A stretch of DNA of 64,000 bases from Mycobacterium sp. SMC-8. Lineage in GTDB: Bacteria; Actinomycetota; Actinomycetes; Mycobacteriales; Mycobacteriaceae. Below the pieces are notes generated by a model, which saw nothing but the letters and a program-made list of their open reading frames with translations, was not told where the DNA came from and made no database searches. This document shows, in pieces, positions 19,749 to 28,562 of this stretch. Within the stretch, counting starts at the first letter, position 1. Each line of letters starts with the position of its first letter. The position numbers and the translations under genes are program-made. The stretch is taken from NCBI RefSeq assembly GCF_025263565.1, contig NZ_CP079865.1, positions 310,001-374,000 on the forward strand, given 5' to 3'.

Positions 19749-20015
19749 ATGACGACGATGGAAACCGCCCAAGTGCCTGAGATCGACGAACTGCGCGAGG
19801 AGATCGACCGTCTCGATGCGGCGATCCTCGAGGCCGTCCAGCGCCGCACCGAGGTATCGCAGATGATCGGCAAGGCACGGATGGCCTCCGGGGGCACCCG
19901 CCTGGTGCACAGCCGCGAGATGAAGGTCATCGAGCGCTACAGCGTGCTCGGCGAAGAGGGAAAGAACCTCGCCATGCTGCTGCTGCGCCTCGGCCGCGGT
20001 CGCCTCGGCAAGTAG
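19749..20015 (+). CDS. chorismate mutase, AroQ-delta type
   Basis: 88 residues, all helical, of the small intracellular actinobacterial AroQ type (Rv0948c-like). It converts chorismate to prephenate for Phe and Tyr synthesis. Seen: EIDELREEIDRLDAAILEAVQRR with the substrate-binding Arg/Lys residues, then IGKARMASGGTR and the C-terminal RLGRGRLGK that binds DAHP synthase in the known family member. Low intrinsic activity and activation by DAHP synthase are known for the family. Preceded by the attenuator region. Confidence 0.9.
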   Translation: MTTMETAQVPEIDELREEIDRLDAAILEAVQRRTEVSQMIGKARMASGGTRLVHSREMKVIERYSVLGEEGKNLAMLLLRLGRGRLGK

Positions 20016-20023
20016 CGTCCCCG

Positions 20024-20060
20024 GGCGTGAAAACCGTCGCCCAGCGGCGGTGGGCACGCC
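20024..20060. terminator. convergent hairpin between chorismate mutase and acyltransferase
   Basis: GGCGTG (20024-20029) pairs with CACGCC (20055-20060) and an inner ACCGTCGC pairs with GCGGCGGT, separated by a 3x3 internal loop. It lies between the two convergent genes and can serve as a bidirectional terminator without a U-tract. Confidence 0.55.
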
Positions 20061-20064
20061 GAAG

Positions 20065-22080
20065 TCACTCGGACGTCAGGGCCTCCATCAGCCACGGTGT
20101 CAGCCATTCCACGGCCTCGGGGGTGGGGTGCACGCCGTCGCTGCGCACCCGGATGCCGTCCACCCTGGTCTGGTAGTAGCCGTTGGGGCTGAGCTTCTTG
20201 TTCAGGTCCAGCACCGTCGCGTTCGGCCGTTCGTCGACCACGCTGCGCAGCAACGTATTCCACTGCTCGACACGCTTGGGCTGATCCTCGGGGTACAGGC
20301 TGCCGTCCGCTTTCTCCGCGCGCCGGTTGTACGGCTCGGTCGTCACCACCAACCGGGCACCGGTCGAGCCCAGGATGTCCAGCGCCCGGTTGAGCTCCCC
20401 ACGCAGATACGCGTCGTAGCCGGGCTCGCCGATGTGGGTCCACCGACCCTCGTTCAACCGGTCCACCACCTCCCACCGGCCGACGATCAGCAGCACCACA
20501 TCGGGCTTCTCGTGTCCGATGCGCTGAGCCCAGCGGGCCGGCCACGCGTCGCACTCCGGCTTCTGCGGCAACTCCTGGCCGACGTATTCATAGGGCCCGC
20601 CGCGGGCGATGCCGCACCCGATCGTGGTGTAGTCGGCGAAGTCCAGGCCCGGCGTCTCAGGCAGGTACCGCATCAATGTCCACGCGATCGAGTCGCCGAA
20701 CACCGCCACCCGCAGGTCGCCCGGGGCGCGCGGCTTCTGTGGCCTGGTGACCTCGACGGGCACCTCGGCGCCGACCAGCGCCGCGATGTCCACGTCCGGG
20801 CCCGGCTGGGGTGTCGCGGGCGCGACGCGCACCGGCAGCACCGTCATCGTCACCACCGCGGCCGTCGCGGCCGTCGCCGCCGCCAGCGGCAGCATCGGCA
20901 CGAACGCGGGCCGCCACTCGCGGATCGGCTGCTCGATCAGCCACCACGACACCGCCGCCACCGCGATCGTCGCCGCGCAGCGCAGCGCGAACAGCTCCCA
21001 GCCGTCGATGCCGGTGCGTTCCCCGTTGAGCACCAGGAAGATCGGCCAGTGCCACAGGTACACCCCGTAGGAGATCGCGCCGAGCCCGACGAGCGGGCCC
21101 GCCGAGAGCAGCCGCGCGACCGGCCCGTCCTGGGCGAGCGCCACCGGGGCGATGATGAGCACCGCCGCCACGGCGACTACGAGCAGCAGTCCGGCCCGGA
21201 ACTCCGCGGCGCTTCCGGTGGCCATCCGCGCGGCGCTGAACAACACCACCAGCCCGGCCAGCGGAAGCCACCACGCGATCCAGCGGGCCCAGCGCGACCG
21301 GAACATCACCAGGCCCGCGGTCAGCCCGCGCCAGTCGCGCACCAGCAGCGCGGCCGCGGCGGCGCCGACCAGCAGGGCCTGCACCCGGGTGTCGGTCCCG
21401 AAGTACACGCGGTTGAGGGTCGCGTCGGCACTGCGCATCGTCGTGGCCGCTGCGGACGCGGCAACGCCTCCAGCGGCCACCACGAAGACCGCACCACGCA
21501 CCACCCGCGCAGACAACGGCACCCCGCGCCGATACGCCAGCGCCGTCAGCCCCGCGACGACGGCGGCGATCAGCAACGGCCACAGCACGTAGTACTGCTC
21601 CTCGACGGCCAGCGACCACGTGTGTTGCAGCGGTGAGGGCGGCGCGCCCTGAGAGAAGTAGTCGGTGTGCTGGGCGACGAACACCCAGTTCGACATCCAG
21701 AAGAACGCGGCGACGGCGTCTTCACGCAGGTTCGCGGTGGATTCCTCGGAGAACAGCTCCCGCAATGCGACGACGGCCAGCACCATCACCAGCAGCGCGG
21801 GCAGCAGTCGGCGGGCCCGCCGGATCCAGAAACCCTTCAGCCCGATCCGGCCGGTCCGCCCGACCTCGTCGAGCAGCAGCGAGGTGATCAGGAATCCGCT
21901 GAGGACGAAGAACACGTCGACGCCGAGGAAGCCACCGGACAGTCCGGGGACGCCGCCGTGGTCGGCCAGCACCAGCGCGACCGCGATCGCCCGGATGCCG
22001 TCGAGGGCCGGAATCGACTGCCCCGGCCCGACATACCGCCGCGGGCCCACTCGCATCGGCGCCGCACTCACGGCAGTCAA
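20065..22080 (-). CDS. membrane acyltransferase (acyltransferase-3) with SGNH domain
   Basis: 671 residues. N-terminal acyltransferase-3 domain of about ten membrane helices (IPALDGIRAIAVALVLADHG with catalytic His, then GGFLGVDVFFVLSGFLIT). The periplasmic C-terminal third is an SGNH hydrolase-like domain: VAVFGDSIAWTL holds the Ser block and GVHPTPEAVEWLTPWL the catalytic Asp/His block. OafA/YrhL-type proteins O-acylate cell-wall polysaccharides or glycolipids. It stands alone; the acceptor cannot be read from context. Confidence 0.88.
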   Translation of the reverse strand: MTAVSAAPMRVGPRRYVGPGQSIPALDGIRAIAVALVLADHGGVPGLSGGFLGVDVFFVLSGFLITSLLLDEVGRTGRIGLKGFWIRRARRLLPALLVMVLAVVALRELFSEESTANLREDAVAAFFWMSNWVFVAQHTDYFSQGAPPSPLQHTWSLAVEEQYYVLWPLLIAAVVAGLTALAYRRGVPLSARVVRGAVFVVAAGGVAASAAATTMRSADATLNRVYFGTDTRVQALLVGAAAAALLVRDWRGLTAGLVMFRSRWARWIAWWLPLAGLVVLFSAARMATGSAAEFRAGLLLVVAVAAVLIIAPVALAQDGPVARLLSAGPLVGLGAISYGVYLWHWPIFLVLNGERTGIDGWELFALRCAATIAVAAVSWWLIEQPIREWRPAFVPMLPLAAATAATAAVVTMTVLPVRVAPATPQPGPDVDIAALVGAEVPVEVTRPQKPRAPGDLRVAVFGDSIAWTLMRYLPETPGLDFADYTTIGCGIARGGPYEYVGQELPQKPECDAWPARWAQRIGHEKPDVVLLIVGRWEVVDRLNEGRWTHIGEPGYDAYLRGELNRALDILGSTGARLVVTTEPYNRRAEKADGSLYPEDQPKRVEQWNTLLRSVVDERPNATVLDLNKKLSPNGYYQTRVDGIRVRSDGVHPTPEAVEWLTPWLMEALTSE

Positions 22081-22204
22081 TTTCCAGGGCCCTCCTCGCC
22101 TACTTCAAGCAAGGAAGTCTAGGGTCCGACCGCCGGCGGATCCGGAAGGCGCGCTGGCTCCAACCCCTGCCCGGTCCCGCAAGCCGGGGGTGCCTCCCTC
22201 GTGC

Positions 22205-22260
22205 GAGCAGACGCAAACTCTGGCGTGTCGCCGGCGACTCGCCGGAGTTCGTGTCTGCTC
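22205..22260. terminator. long imperfect hairpin downstream of gabD
   Basis: Two 21-base arms (22205-22225 and 22240-22260) pair with only three differences, all G-U compatible on one strand, and the loop holds a second perfect palindrome GTCGCCGGCGAC (22227-22238). It starts 13 bases beyond the leftward gabD stop. Probably a strong intrinsic terminator; the size and sequence also suit a dispersed palindromic repeat. Confidence 0.6.
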
Positions 22261-22273
22261 GGCGCGCAGGTGA

Positions 22274-23722
22274 CTACTTGGTGAGCGCGATGTACTTGAT
22301 GTCGAGATACTCCTGTATGCCCTCGGTGCCGCCCTCGCGGCCGAAGCCCGACTCCTTGATGCCGCCGAACGGCGCCGCCGCATCGGAGATGACCCCGCGG
22401 TTCACGCCGACCATGCCGGACTCGATTCCCTCGGCGACCCGCAGCGCCCGGTCCAGCGACTGGGTGTACACGTAGGCGGCCAGTCCGTACTCGGTGTTGT
22501 TGGCGGCGGCGATGCCTTCTTCCTCGGTGTCGAACCCGGCGATGGGTGCCACGGGCCCGAACACCTCTTCCTTGAGGATGCGGGCATCGGCGGGGACGTC
22601 GGTGAGCACGGTGGCCGGGTAGAAGTTGCCGGGCCCGCCCGGGGCGACGCCGCCGACGGCGACGGTCGCGCCGCGCGAGACGGCATCGGACACCAACTCG
22701 GTCACCTTGGCGACCTGCTTGGCGTTGATCAGCGGGCCGAGTGTCGACTTCTCGTCGAGGCCCTTACCGAGGGTGAACTCGCTCATCCGCTTGACGAACT
22801 TCTCGGTGAACTCCGCGCGCACGGCGTTGGCGACGTGGAAACGGTTGGCGGCGGTGCAGGCCTCGCCGCCGTTGCGCATCTTGGCCAGGATCGCCCCGTC
22901 CACAGCGGCGTCGACGTCGGCGTCGTCGAACACGATGAACGGAGCGTTGCCGCCGAGTTCCATCGACGTACGCAGCAGTTTGTCGGCCGACTGCTTGACC
23001 AGCGCCTTGCCCACGCCGGTGGATCCGGTGAAGGTCAGCTTGCGAAGCCGGCCGTCGCTGGTCAGTGCCTCGGTCACGGGCCCCGGGCTGCTGGTGGGCA
23101 GCACCGACAGCACGCCCTTGGGGAGGCCGGCCTCGGCCATCAGCTTGGCCAGAAGCAGCATGGTCAGCGGCGTCTCCTGTGCGGGCTTGACGATCATCGT
23201 GCACCCGGCCGCGAATGCCGGACCCATCTTGCGGGTGCCCATCGCCAGCGGAAAGTTCCACGGCGTGATCGCATAGCACGGACCGACCGCCTGCTTGGTC
23301 ACCAGGATGCGTCCGGTGCCGGCCGGGCTCGTCGTGTACCTGCCGTCGATACGCACGGCCTCCTCGGCGAACCAGCGGAAGAACTCCGCGCCGTAGGTGA
23401 CCTCGCCCTTGCTCTCGGCGAGCACCTTGCCCATCTCCAGGGTCATCAGCGCCGCGATGTCGTCGGCGCGCGCGGTGATGGTCTCGAACACCGACCGCAG
23501 GATCTCTCCGCGCTTGCGGGGCGGGGTCGCGGCCCATTCCGCCTGCACCGCACATGCCGCGTCCAGCGCGTCGCGCGCGTCGTCGGCGGTCGCGTCGGCG
23601 ACCTCGGTCAGCACCTCGTCGTCACTGGGGTCCAGCACGTTGAACGTCGACTTGCCCTGGCGTTCCTCACCGCCGATCCACAGACCGGTCGGTACCGAAG
23701 CCAGCAGCGCGGAAGTATCCAT
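22274..23722 (-). CDS. gabD: succinate-semialdehyde dehydrogenase, GabD type
   Basis: 482 residues, normal length for the aldehyde dehydrogenase superfamily. It has the NAD(P)-binding signature [14 protein letters not shown], the glutamate motif MELGGNAPF and the catalytic Cys in [31 protein letters not shown] and the C-terminal [14 protein letters not shown] fit SSADH. It oxidises succinate semialdehyde to succinate, feeding the TCA cycle. Divergent from pgi with only 50 bases between. A second ALDH of the same broad group lies at 54.6-56.0 kb. Confidence 0.88.
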   Translation of the reverse strand: MDTSALLASVPTGLWIGGEERQGKSTFNVLDPSDDEVLTEVADATADDARDALDAACAVQAEWAATPPRKRGEILRSVFETITARADDIAALMTLEMGKVLAESKGEVTYGAEFFRWFAEEAVRIDGRYTTSPAGTGRILVTKQAVGPCYAITPWNFPLAMGTRKMGPAFAAGCTMIVKPAQETPLTMLLLAKLMAEAGLPKGVLSVLPTSSPGPVTEALTSDGRLRKLTFTGSTGVGKALVKQSADKLLRTSMELGGNAPFIVFDDADVDAAVDGAILAKMRNGGEACTAANRFHVANAVRAEFTEKFVKRMSEFTLGKGLDEKSTLGPLINAKQVAKVTELVSDAVSRGATVAVGGVAPGGPGNFYPATVLTDVPADARILKEEVFGPVAPIAGFDTEEEGIAAANNTEYGLAAYVYTQSLDRALRVAEGIESGMVGVNRGVISDAAAPFGGIKESGFGREGGTEGIQEYLDIKYIALTK

Positions 23723-23772
23723 ACCTCCATCATTTACTCCTTCGTCTGCGCGCCCGCACTAGGGTTCTGCAC

Positions 23773-25422
23773 ATGGGTTCTGACATCACCGGCACGCCTG
23801 CGTGGCAGGCACTGTCCCGCCATCACGACGAGATCGCCGCCGCGGATCTGCGTGAACTGTTCGCCGAGGATCCCGCCCGGGGCACCGAGCTGGCGCTGAC
23901 GGTCGGCGACCTCTACATCGACTACAGCAAGCACCGCGTCACCCGGGAGACCCTGCGCCTGCTTACGGATCTGGCCCGCGCCGCCGACGTACCGGCCAAG
24001 CGGGACGCGATGTTCGCCGGGGAACACATCAACACCTCTGAGGACCGCGCGGTGCTGCACACCGCGCTGCGCCTGCCGCGGGACGCGTCTCTGACCGTCG
24101 ACGGGCAGGACGTCGTCGCCGACGTGCACGAGGTGCTGGACCGGATGGGCGATTTCACCGACCGGCTGCGCAGCGGCGACTGGCGTGGCGCAACCGGCGA
24201 ACGCATCACCACCGTGGTCAACATCGGCATCGGCGGCTCGGATCTCGGGCCGGTGATGGTGGATCAGGCGTTGCGCCACTACGCCGACGCCGGCATCTCC
24301 GCGCGGTTCGTCTCCAACGTCGACCCCGCCGACCTGGTGGCCAAACTCGCCGGACTCGACCCGGCCACAACGCTTTTCATCATCGCATCGAAGACATTCT
24401 CGACGCTGGAGACGCTGACCAACGCGACGGCCGCACGGCGCTGGCTCACCGAGGCTCTGGGCGATGACGCGGTCTCGAAGCACTTCGTGGCGGTGTCGAC
24501 CAACGCCAAGCTGGTCGACGAGTTCGGCATCGACACCGACAACATGTTCGGCTTCTGGGACTGGGTGGGTGGCCGGTACTCAGTGGATTCGGCGATCGGG
24601 TTATCGGTGATGGCGGTGATCGGCCGGGAACGATTCGCGGAGTTCCTCGCCGGCTTCCACCTCGTCGACGAGCACTTCCGGACCGCGCCGCTGGAGGAAA
24701 ACGCGCCGGTGCTGCTCGGGTTGATCGGGCTCTGGTACAACAACTTCTTCGGCGCCGAAACCCGTGCGGTACTTCCCTATTCGAACGACCTGGCCCGTTT
24801 CGCCGCCTACCTGCAGCAGCTGACGATGGAGTCCAACGGCAAGTCGGTGCGCGCCGACGGCACACCGGTGTCCACCGACACCGGCGAGATCTTCTGGGGC
24901 GAGCCGGGCACCAACGGGCAGCACGCGTTCTACCAACTGCTGCATCAGGGCACCCGACTGGTCCCGGCCGACTTCATCGGGTTCAGTGAGCCGACCGACG
25001 ACCTGCCGACCGCCGACGGCACCGGCAGCATGCACGACCTGCTGATGAGCAACTTCTTCGCACAGACGCAGGTGCTGGCGTTCGGCAAGACGGCCGAGGA
25101 GATCAGCGCCGAGGGAACGCCGCCAGATGTGGTGCCGCACAAGGTGATGCCGGGCAACCGTCCGAGCACGTCGATCCTCGCGACCAAGCTGACCCCGTCG
25201 GTGGTCGGCCAACTCATCGCGCTCTACGAGCACCAGGTCTTCGTCGAGGGCGTCATCTGGGGCATCGACTCGTTCGACCAGTGGGGCGTGGAGCTGGGCA
25301 AGACTCAAGCCAAGGCGCTGCTGCCGGTGATCACGTCCGACGAGCCGCCGGCCGAGCAGTCGGATTCGTCGACGGACGCCCTCGTCCGCCGCTACCGAGC
25401 GGAGCGCGGCCGCACCGCGTGA
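23773..25422 (+). CDS. pgi: glucose-6-phosphate isomerase
   Basis: 549 residues; interconverts glucose-6-phosphate and fructose-6-phosphate in the cytosol. Family signatures are [31 protein letters not shown] and [18 protein letters not shown], with the C-terminal [22 protein letters not shown] signature. ATG at 23773. Followed by a strong hairpin and a convergent gene. Confidence 0.97.
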   Translation: MGSDITGTPAWQALSRHHDEIAAADLRELFAEDPARGTELALTVGDLYIDYSKHRVTRETLRLLTDLARAADVPAKRDAMFAGEHINTSEDRAVLHTALRLPRDASLTVDGQDVVADVHEVLDRMGDFTDRLRSGDWRGATGERITTVVNIGIGGSDLGPVMVDQALRHYADAGISARFVSNVDPADLVAKLAGLDPATTLFIIASKTFSTLETLTNATAARRWLTEALGDDAVSKHFVAVSTNAKLVDEFGIDTDNMFGFWDWVGGRYSVDSAIGLSVMAVIGRERFAEFLAGFHLVDEHFRTAPLEENAPVLLGLIGLWYNNFFGAETRAVLPYSNDLARFAAYLQQLTMESNGKSVRADGTPVSTDTGEIFWGEPGTNGQHAFYQLLHQGTRLVPADFIGFSEPTDDLPTADGTGSMHDLLMSNFFAQTQVLAFGKTAEEISAEGTPPDVVPHKVMPGNRPSTSILATKLTPSVVGQLIALYEHQVFVEGVIWGIDSFDQWGVELGKTQAKALLPVITSDEPPAEQSDSSTDALVRRYRAERGRTA

Positions 25423-25467
25423 TTTCGGCGTGGTTATCGTCGCTCAGCGGCGACAATCACGCCGAAA
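25423..25467. terminator. bidirectional hairpin terminator after pgi
   Basis: Two 21-base arms, 25423-25443 and 25447-25467, pair around a TCA loop with three G-U-compatible differences. It starts at the base after the pgi stop and ends 5 bases before the stop of the convergent membrane gene. AAA at the 3' side gives a short T stretch for leftward transcripts. Confidence 0.75.
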
Positions 25468-25471
25468 GCGC

Positions 25472-25999
25472 TCACATCTCCGGATCGGGGCGCGTCCAGC
25501 CCAGGATCATCGCCGGTGAGCATCCGCCGATCAGCAGCACGGTCAATGCCATCAGGCCGCCGGCGTAGGCCATGTCGGTGTCGGTTCCGCCGGTGAAGGC
25601 GGCGCCGAAGATCAGGTAGAAGATCGGCACCATCATGAGGTATTGCGTGAGGGTCAGCCCGATGGATCTGGCGCTGTTGCGTTGCGCCAGTTCGTATTCG
25701 TCAAGTGTGGCGTCCGGTGCGTCACCCTGGCGCCCGGACACAATCTGCAAGGTCACCCAGAGCGGGAAGAACACCAGGCATGCGGGCAGCCATAGCAGCG
25801 GTGCCCACTGGATGCCGAACGCGCACAACAGGCTTACGCCGAACATGAACCCAAACGTCGCGGCCAACCCGGTGACGAGCATGCGGCGTCTACGCTGGGT
25901 CCGCCACCCGGGAAGCGAATTCGCATACTTCGATTCGTTTTTCAGGAACTGCTTGGTGCGGTAGTTCTGGTAGCGGTCGATCAAGGTGGCTTCACGCAT
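25472..25999 (-). CDS. four-helix membrane protein, partner of an XRE regulator
   Basis: 175 residues. The cytosolic N-terminus (MREATLIDRYQNYRTKQFLKNE) is basic; there are four hydrophobic segments (about 38-60, 62-85, 115-137, 145-165) and an acidic loop in between. The start overlaps the regulator upstream by eight bases, so expression is coupled. No recognised family; small XRE-plus-membrane-protein pairs in Gram-positives sometimes control stress or antibiotic response, but nothing here shows that. Confidence 0.7.
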   Translation of the reverse strand: MREATLIDRYQNYRTKQFLKNESKYANSLPGWRTQRRRRMLVTGLAATFGFMFGVSLLCAFGIQWAPLLWLPACLVFFPLWVTLQIVSGRQGDAPDATLDEYELAQRNSARSIGLTLTQYLMMVPIFYLIFGAAFTGGTDTDMAYAGGLMALTVLLIGGCSPAMILGWTRPDPEM

Positions 26000-26276
26000 T
26001 CGTCTTTCCTCCTTGTTCTCGGCGATACAGCGCGGTCGACAGTGGTGCGAACGGTTCGCGGGAGAAGACCGCCTCGACGGGTAGGTCGAACACCTCACAG
26101 ATGCGGAACGCCAGATCGAGGCTCGGGTAGTGATCGCCTCGTTCTAGTGCTCCGACGGTCTGCGGGTTGACGTCGATCAGCTCTGCCAGCTGCGCCCGCG
26201 ACATCCGCCGCTCCGCGCGCAGCACACCGATGCGGTTGTGGATGGGGAAGGTTTCCCCGCGGCGCACTGGACTCAC
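25992..26276 (-). CDS. XRE/Cro-type small regulator
   Basis: 94 residues from GTG at 26276. The HTH_3 domain (about residues 14-68) reads NRIGVLRAERRMSRAQLAEL, then IDVNPQTVGALERGDHYPSL and FRICEVFDLPVEAVFS, typical of the YozG/PbsX subgroup. An excellent promoter places the transcription start at the GTG, so the message is leaderless, and a perfect 18-base palindrome within the promoter spacer is the likely self-operator. Co-transcribed with the membrane protein. Confidence 0.88.
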   Translation of the reverse strand: MSPVRRGETFPIHNRIGVLRAERRMSRAQLAELIDVNPQTVGALERGDHYPSLDLAFRICEVFDLPVEAVFSREPFAPLSTALYRREQGGKTNA

Positions 26277-26283
26277 CTAATCG

Positions 26284-26312
26284 ATTGTTAGGAAAACCTA
26301 ACAGTCTGTCAA
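26284..26312 (-). promoter_or_regulatory. promoter with embedded operator of the XRE gene
   Basis: On the minus strand, -35 TTGACA (26307-26312), 17-base spacer and -10 AACAAT (26284-26289). The perfect palindrome TGTTAGGAAAACCTAACA (26286-26303) fills most of the spacer. Bound dimer would block RNA polymerase. The expected start site, about 7 bases past the -10, coincides with the GTG at 26276. Confidence 0.8.
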
Positions 26313-26384
26313 GCAAACCGGGCGATTTCGGCGTTTTTCTCGTTGCGAGTCAGCGACAGTTTTCACACCCACATCGCAAGGGAC

Positions 26385-27137
26385 TCAGGCGAAGTACTTC
26401 GTGAACCGCGGCGGCAGCAGCTTCATGACCTCCACCAGCGGCCACCACGGCCAGCCGGGGACGACGGCGCGGCCCTTCTCCTTCTCGATGGCGTCGACCA
26501 TGGCCTTCACGCCGGTCTCGTTGTCGACCATGAGCATCGTCGAGTTGGACTTGGCCGTCATCTCCGACTCGATGTAGCCGGGCTCCAGCACCGTGATCTT
26601 GATCGGCCCGGACGACGGGTATTCGGCACGCAGCGACTGCCCCAGCGACGTGACACCGGCTTTGCTCGCAGCGTAGGCGGCCTTGAAACCCGGCACCCCC
26701 ACGTTGCCGAGCACCGACGACACCAACACCAGCTGCCCCTTGCCGGCAGCCTTGAACATCTCCAACGCGGTCTCGATTTGCACCAGCGCGGCAACGAGAT
26801 TGGTCTCGATGGTGGCCTTGTTCGCCCACAGCTTGCCGCCGCCGAGCGGGTAGCCCTTGCCGATGCCCGCGTTGACGATCACGCAGTCGATGCCGCCGAG
26901 TTCCTCGGACAACTCACCGAAGACCTTCGGAACCTGCTCGTGATCGTTGACGTCGAGCGCGGCGACAGCGACCTTGATGTTCGGATACTTCGCTGCCAGC
27001 TCGGCCTTGAGCTCCTCAAGGTTGTCGACGCGACGCGCACACAGGGCCAGGTCGCGGTCCCTGGCGGCGAACTGGCGGGCCATGCCCGCACCGAGGCCCG
27101 AGCTCGCACCGGTGATCAAGATCTTCTGCCGAGTCAT
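26385..27137 (-). CDS. short-chain dehydrogenase/reductase (Rv0945-like)
   Basis: 250 residues. Classical SDR: cofactor motif TGASSGLGAGMA (residues 8-19), NAGIGKG, catalytic Ser in VSSVLGNVG and Tyr-x3-Lys in AYAASKAG. The Arg in ALCARRVDN suggests NADP(H). The C-terminus ends with LLPPRFTKYFA. Substrate unknown; the position after pgi matches Rv0945. Confidence 0.85.
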   Translation of the reverse strand: MTRQKILITGASSGLGAGMARQFAARDRDLALCARRVDNLEELKAELAAKYPNIKVAVAALDVNDHEQVPKVFGELSEELGGIDCVIVNAGIGKGYPLGGGKLWANKATIETNLVAALVQIETALEMFKAAGKGQLVLVSSVLGNVGVPGFKAAYAASKAGVTSLGQSLRAEYPSSGPIKITVLEPGYIESEMTAKSNSTMLMVDNETGVKAMVDAIEKEKGRAVVPGWPWWPLVEVMKLLPPRFTKYFA

Positions 27138-27206
27138 GCGGGCAGGATAACCGAGTTAGACAAGTCGCGAGTAATCGCCGAACGTGCAGGGCAACGCGCG
27201 AGACGG

Positions 27207-28070
27207 CTACTTGAGCAGTCGGGACATCCGCCGGTCGGCCAGCACCTTGCCGCCGGTCTGGCACGTAGGGCAGTACTGGAACGACTTGTCGGCGAACGAC
27301 ACCTCGCGGACGGTGTCCCCGCAGACCGGGCACGGCAGGCCGGTGCGGGCATGCACCCGCAGTCCGGAACGTTTCTCGCCCTTCAATGTGGCCGCCTGTT
27401 GGCCGACCGACCGCGTCACCGCGTCGGTCAGCACCGAGATCATCGCGTCGTGCAGCGTCGCCAACTGCGCCTCGGTCAGCTTGTTCGCGGTGGCGAACGG
27501 CGAGAGCTTGGCGACGTGCAGGATCTCATCGCTGTAGGCGTTGCCGATCCCGGCGATCACCTTCTGGTCGGTGATGACGGTCTTGATGCGGCCCGTCTGG
27601 CCCTTCAGCGCCTCCGTCAGCGCCTGCAGGCTCAGCGACAGCGCATCGGGACCGAGCGCGGCGATCTGCGGGACGGCCAGCGGGTCGGTGACCAGCCACA
27701 CCGCGAGGCGCTTCTGCGTGCCCGCCTCCGTCAGGTCGAAGCCCGGCGCCGAGCCCGGCTCTCCCAGATGCACGCGCAGCGCGATCGGCCCCTTGCCGGG
27801 CTTCAACGGTGCCGCGGCGAGCTTGTCCGACCAGCGCAGCCAGCCTGCCCGGGACAGATGCGTGATCAGGTACAGCTCACCAGCCTGCAACCCGAGGTAT
27901 TTTCCCCATCGGTGCGCGCCGGTGACCTCTTGGCCGCGCACCGCGGAGACCGGCGGGTCGAAGGTCTTCAGCACCGACAGCGCCGACACGTCCACCCGGC
28001 CGACGGTCGCGCCGACGGCATGACGGCGCAGATGATCGGCGAGCGCTTCGACCTCCGGGAGCTCGGGCAT
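27207..28070 (-). CDS. Fpg/Nei-family DNA glycosylase
   Basis: 287 residues. The mature N-terminus MPELPEVEALADHL supplies the catalytic Pro2-Glu3 of bifunctional base-excision glycosylases that remove oxidised purines or pyrimidines and nick the abasic site. A helix-two-turn-helix is near residues 150-200 (VITDQKVIAGIGNAYSDEIL with the conserved Asn), and a C-terminal zinc finger has CPVCGDTV and YCPTCQTGG. It matches Rv0944 in position. ATG at 28070; the preceding holin-like gene ends 5 bases upstream. Confidence 0.9.
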   Translation of the reverse strand: MPELPEVEALADHLRRHAVGATVGRVDVSALSVLKTFDPPVSAVRGQEVTGAHRWGKYLGLQAGELYLITHLSRAGWLRWSDKLAAAPLKPGKGPIALRVHLGEPGSAPGFDLTEAGTQKRLAVWLVTDPLAVPQIAALGPDALSLSLQALTEALKGQTGRIKTVITDQKVIAGIGNAYSDEILHVAKLSPFATANKLTEAQLATLHDAMISVLTDAVTRSVGQQAATLKGEKRSGLRVHARTGLPCPVCGDTVREVSFADKSFQYCPTCQTGGKVLADRRMSRLLK

Positions 28071-28075
28071 GACAC

Positions 28076-28456
28076 TCAGTCTGCCTTGACGAACAGCGAC
28101 AGCACCCAGCTCACGACCGACAACACGATCGCCGCCCAGATTGCGGTCCACCAGAACTGGTCGATGGCCAGGCCCCAGTGGGTGGTGTGCTCGGTGATCC
28201 ACGACGTGATCCACAGCATGAGCGCGTTGATCACCACGTGGATGAGGCCCAGCGTGAGGATGTAGAGCGGGATCGAGATGATCTGCACGACGGGCTTGAT
28301 GATCGCGTTGACCAGCCCGAAGATCACCGCGACGACGAAGATGATGCCTATCCGGGCAGCTGTCGAGTCGCCGCCGACGAACTCGATGCCGGGCACCAGC
28401 AGCGTCACCAGCCACAGCGCCAGCCCGGTCAGTGCCGCCCGCAGGAGGAATCCCAT
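28076..28456 (-). CDS. phage-holin-family (PF04020-type) membrane protein
   Basis: 126 residues, four membrane helices with almost no loops: LLRAALTGLALWLVTLLVPG, IGIIFVVAVIFGLVNAIIKP, LYILTLGLIHVVINALMLWI and FWWTAIWAAIVLSVVSWVLS. The NAIIKP-x6-P and NAL segments fit the YvlD/phage holin 4 family, small proteins of unknown function. I chose ATG at 28456; GTG at 28471 is also possible. It is followed closely by the glycosylase gene and is probably co-transcribed. Confidence 0.8.
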   Translation of the reverse strand: MGFLLRAALTGLALWLVTLLVPGIEFVGGDSTAARIGIIFVVAVIFGLVNAIIKPVVQIISIPLYILTLGLIHVVINALMLWITSWITEHTTHWGLAIDQFWWTAIWAAIVLSVVSWVLSLFVKAD

Positions 28457-28493
28457 GGAGTCATGATCCACCGAGGAGACTCCCCGAGTGTGC

Positions 28494-28550
28494 TACCGCA
28501 GGTATGCGATACCGCGGGTATTGACATCGTGCGGTGTGTGTTCCTACCTT
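28494..28550 (+). promoter_or_regulatory. promoter with tandem operators before the AurF-like gene
   Basis: Two 11-base dyads, TACCGCAGGTA (28494-28504) and TACCGCGGGTA (28510-28520), are spaced 16 bases centre to centre and abut a -35 TTGACA (28521-28526). The -10 TACCTT (28545-28550) follows after 18 bases. The expected start site is only a few bases before the ATG at 28563. The site looks like a two-dimer TetR-type or activator operator. Confidence 0.7.
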
Positions 28551-28562
28551 CGAATGGTGACG

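Noticed and set aside
23723..23772. Shared operator between gabD and pgi
   Set aside because: The 50-base divergent gap shows no dyad or consensus that I could support.
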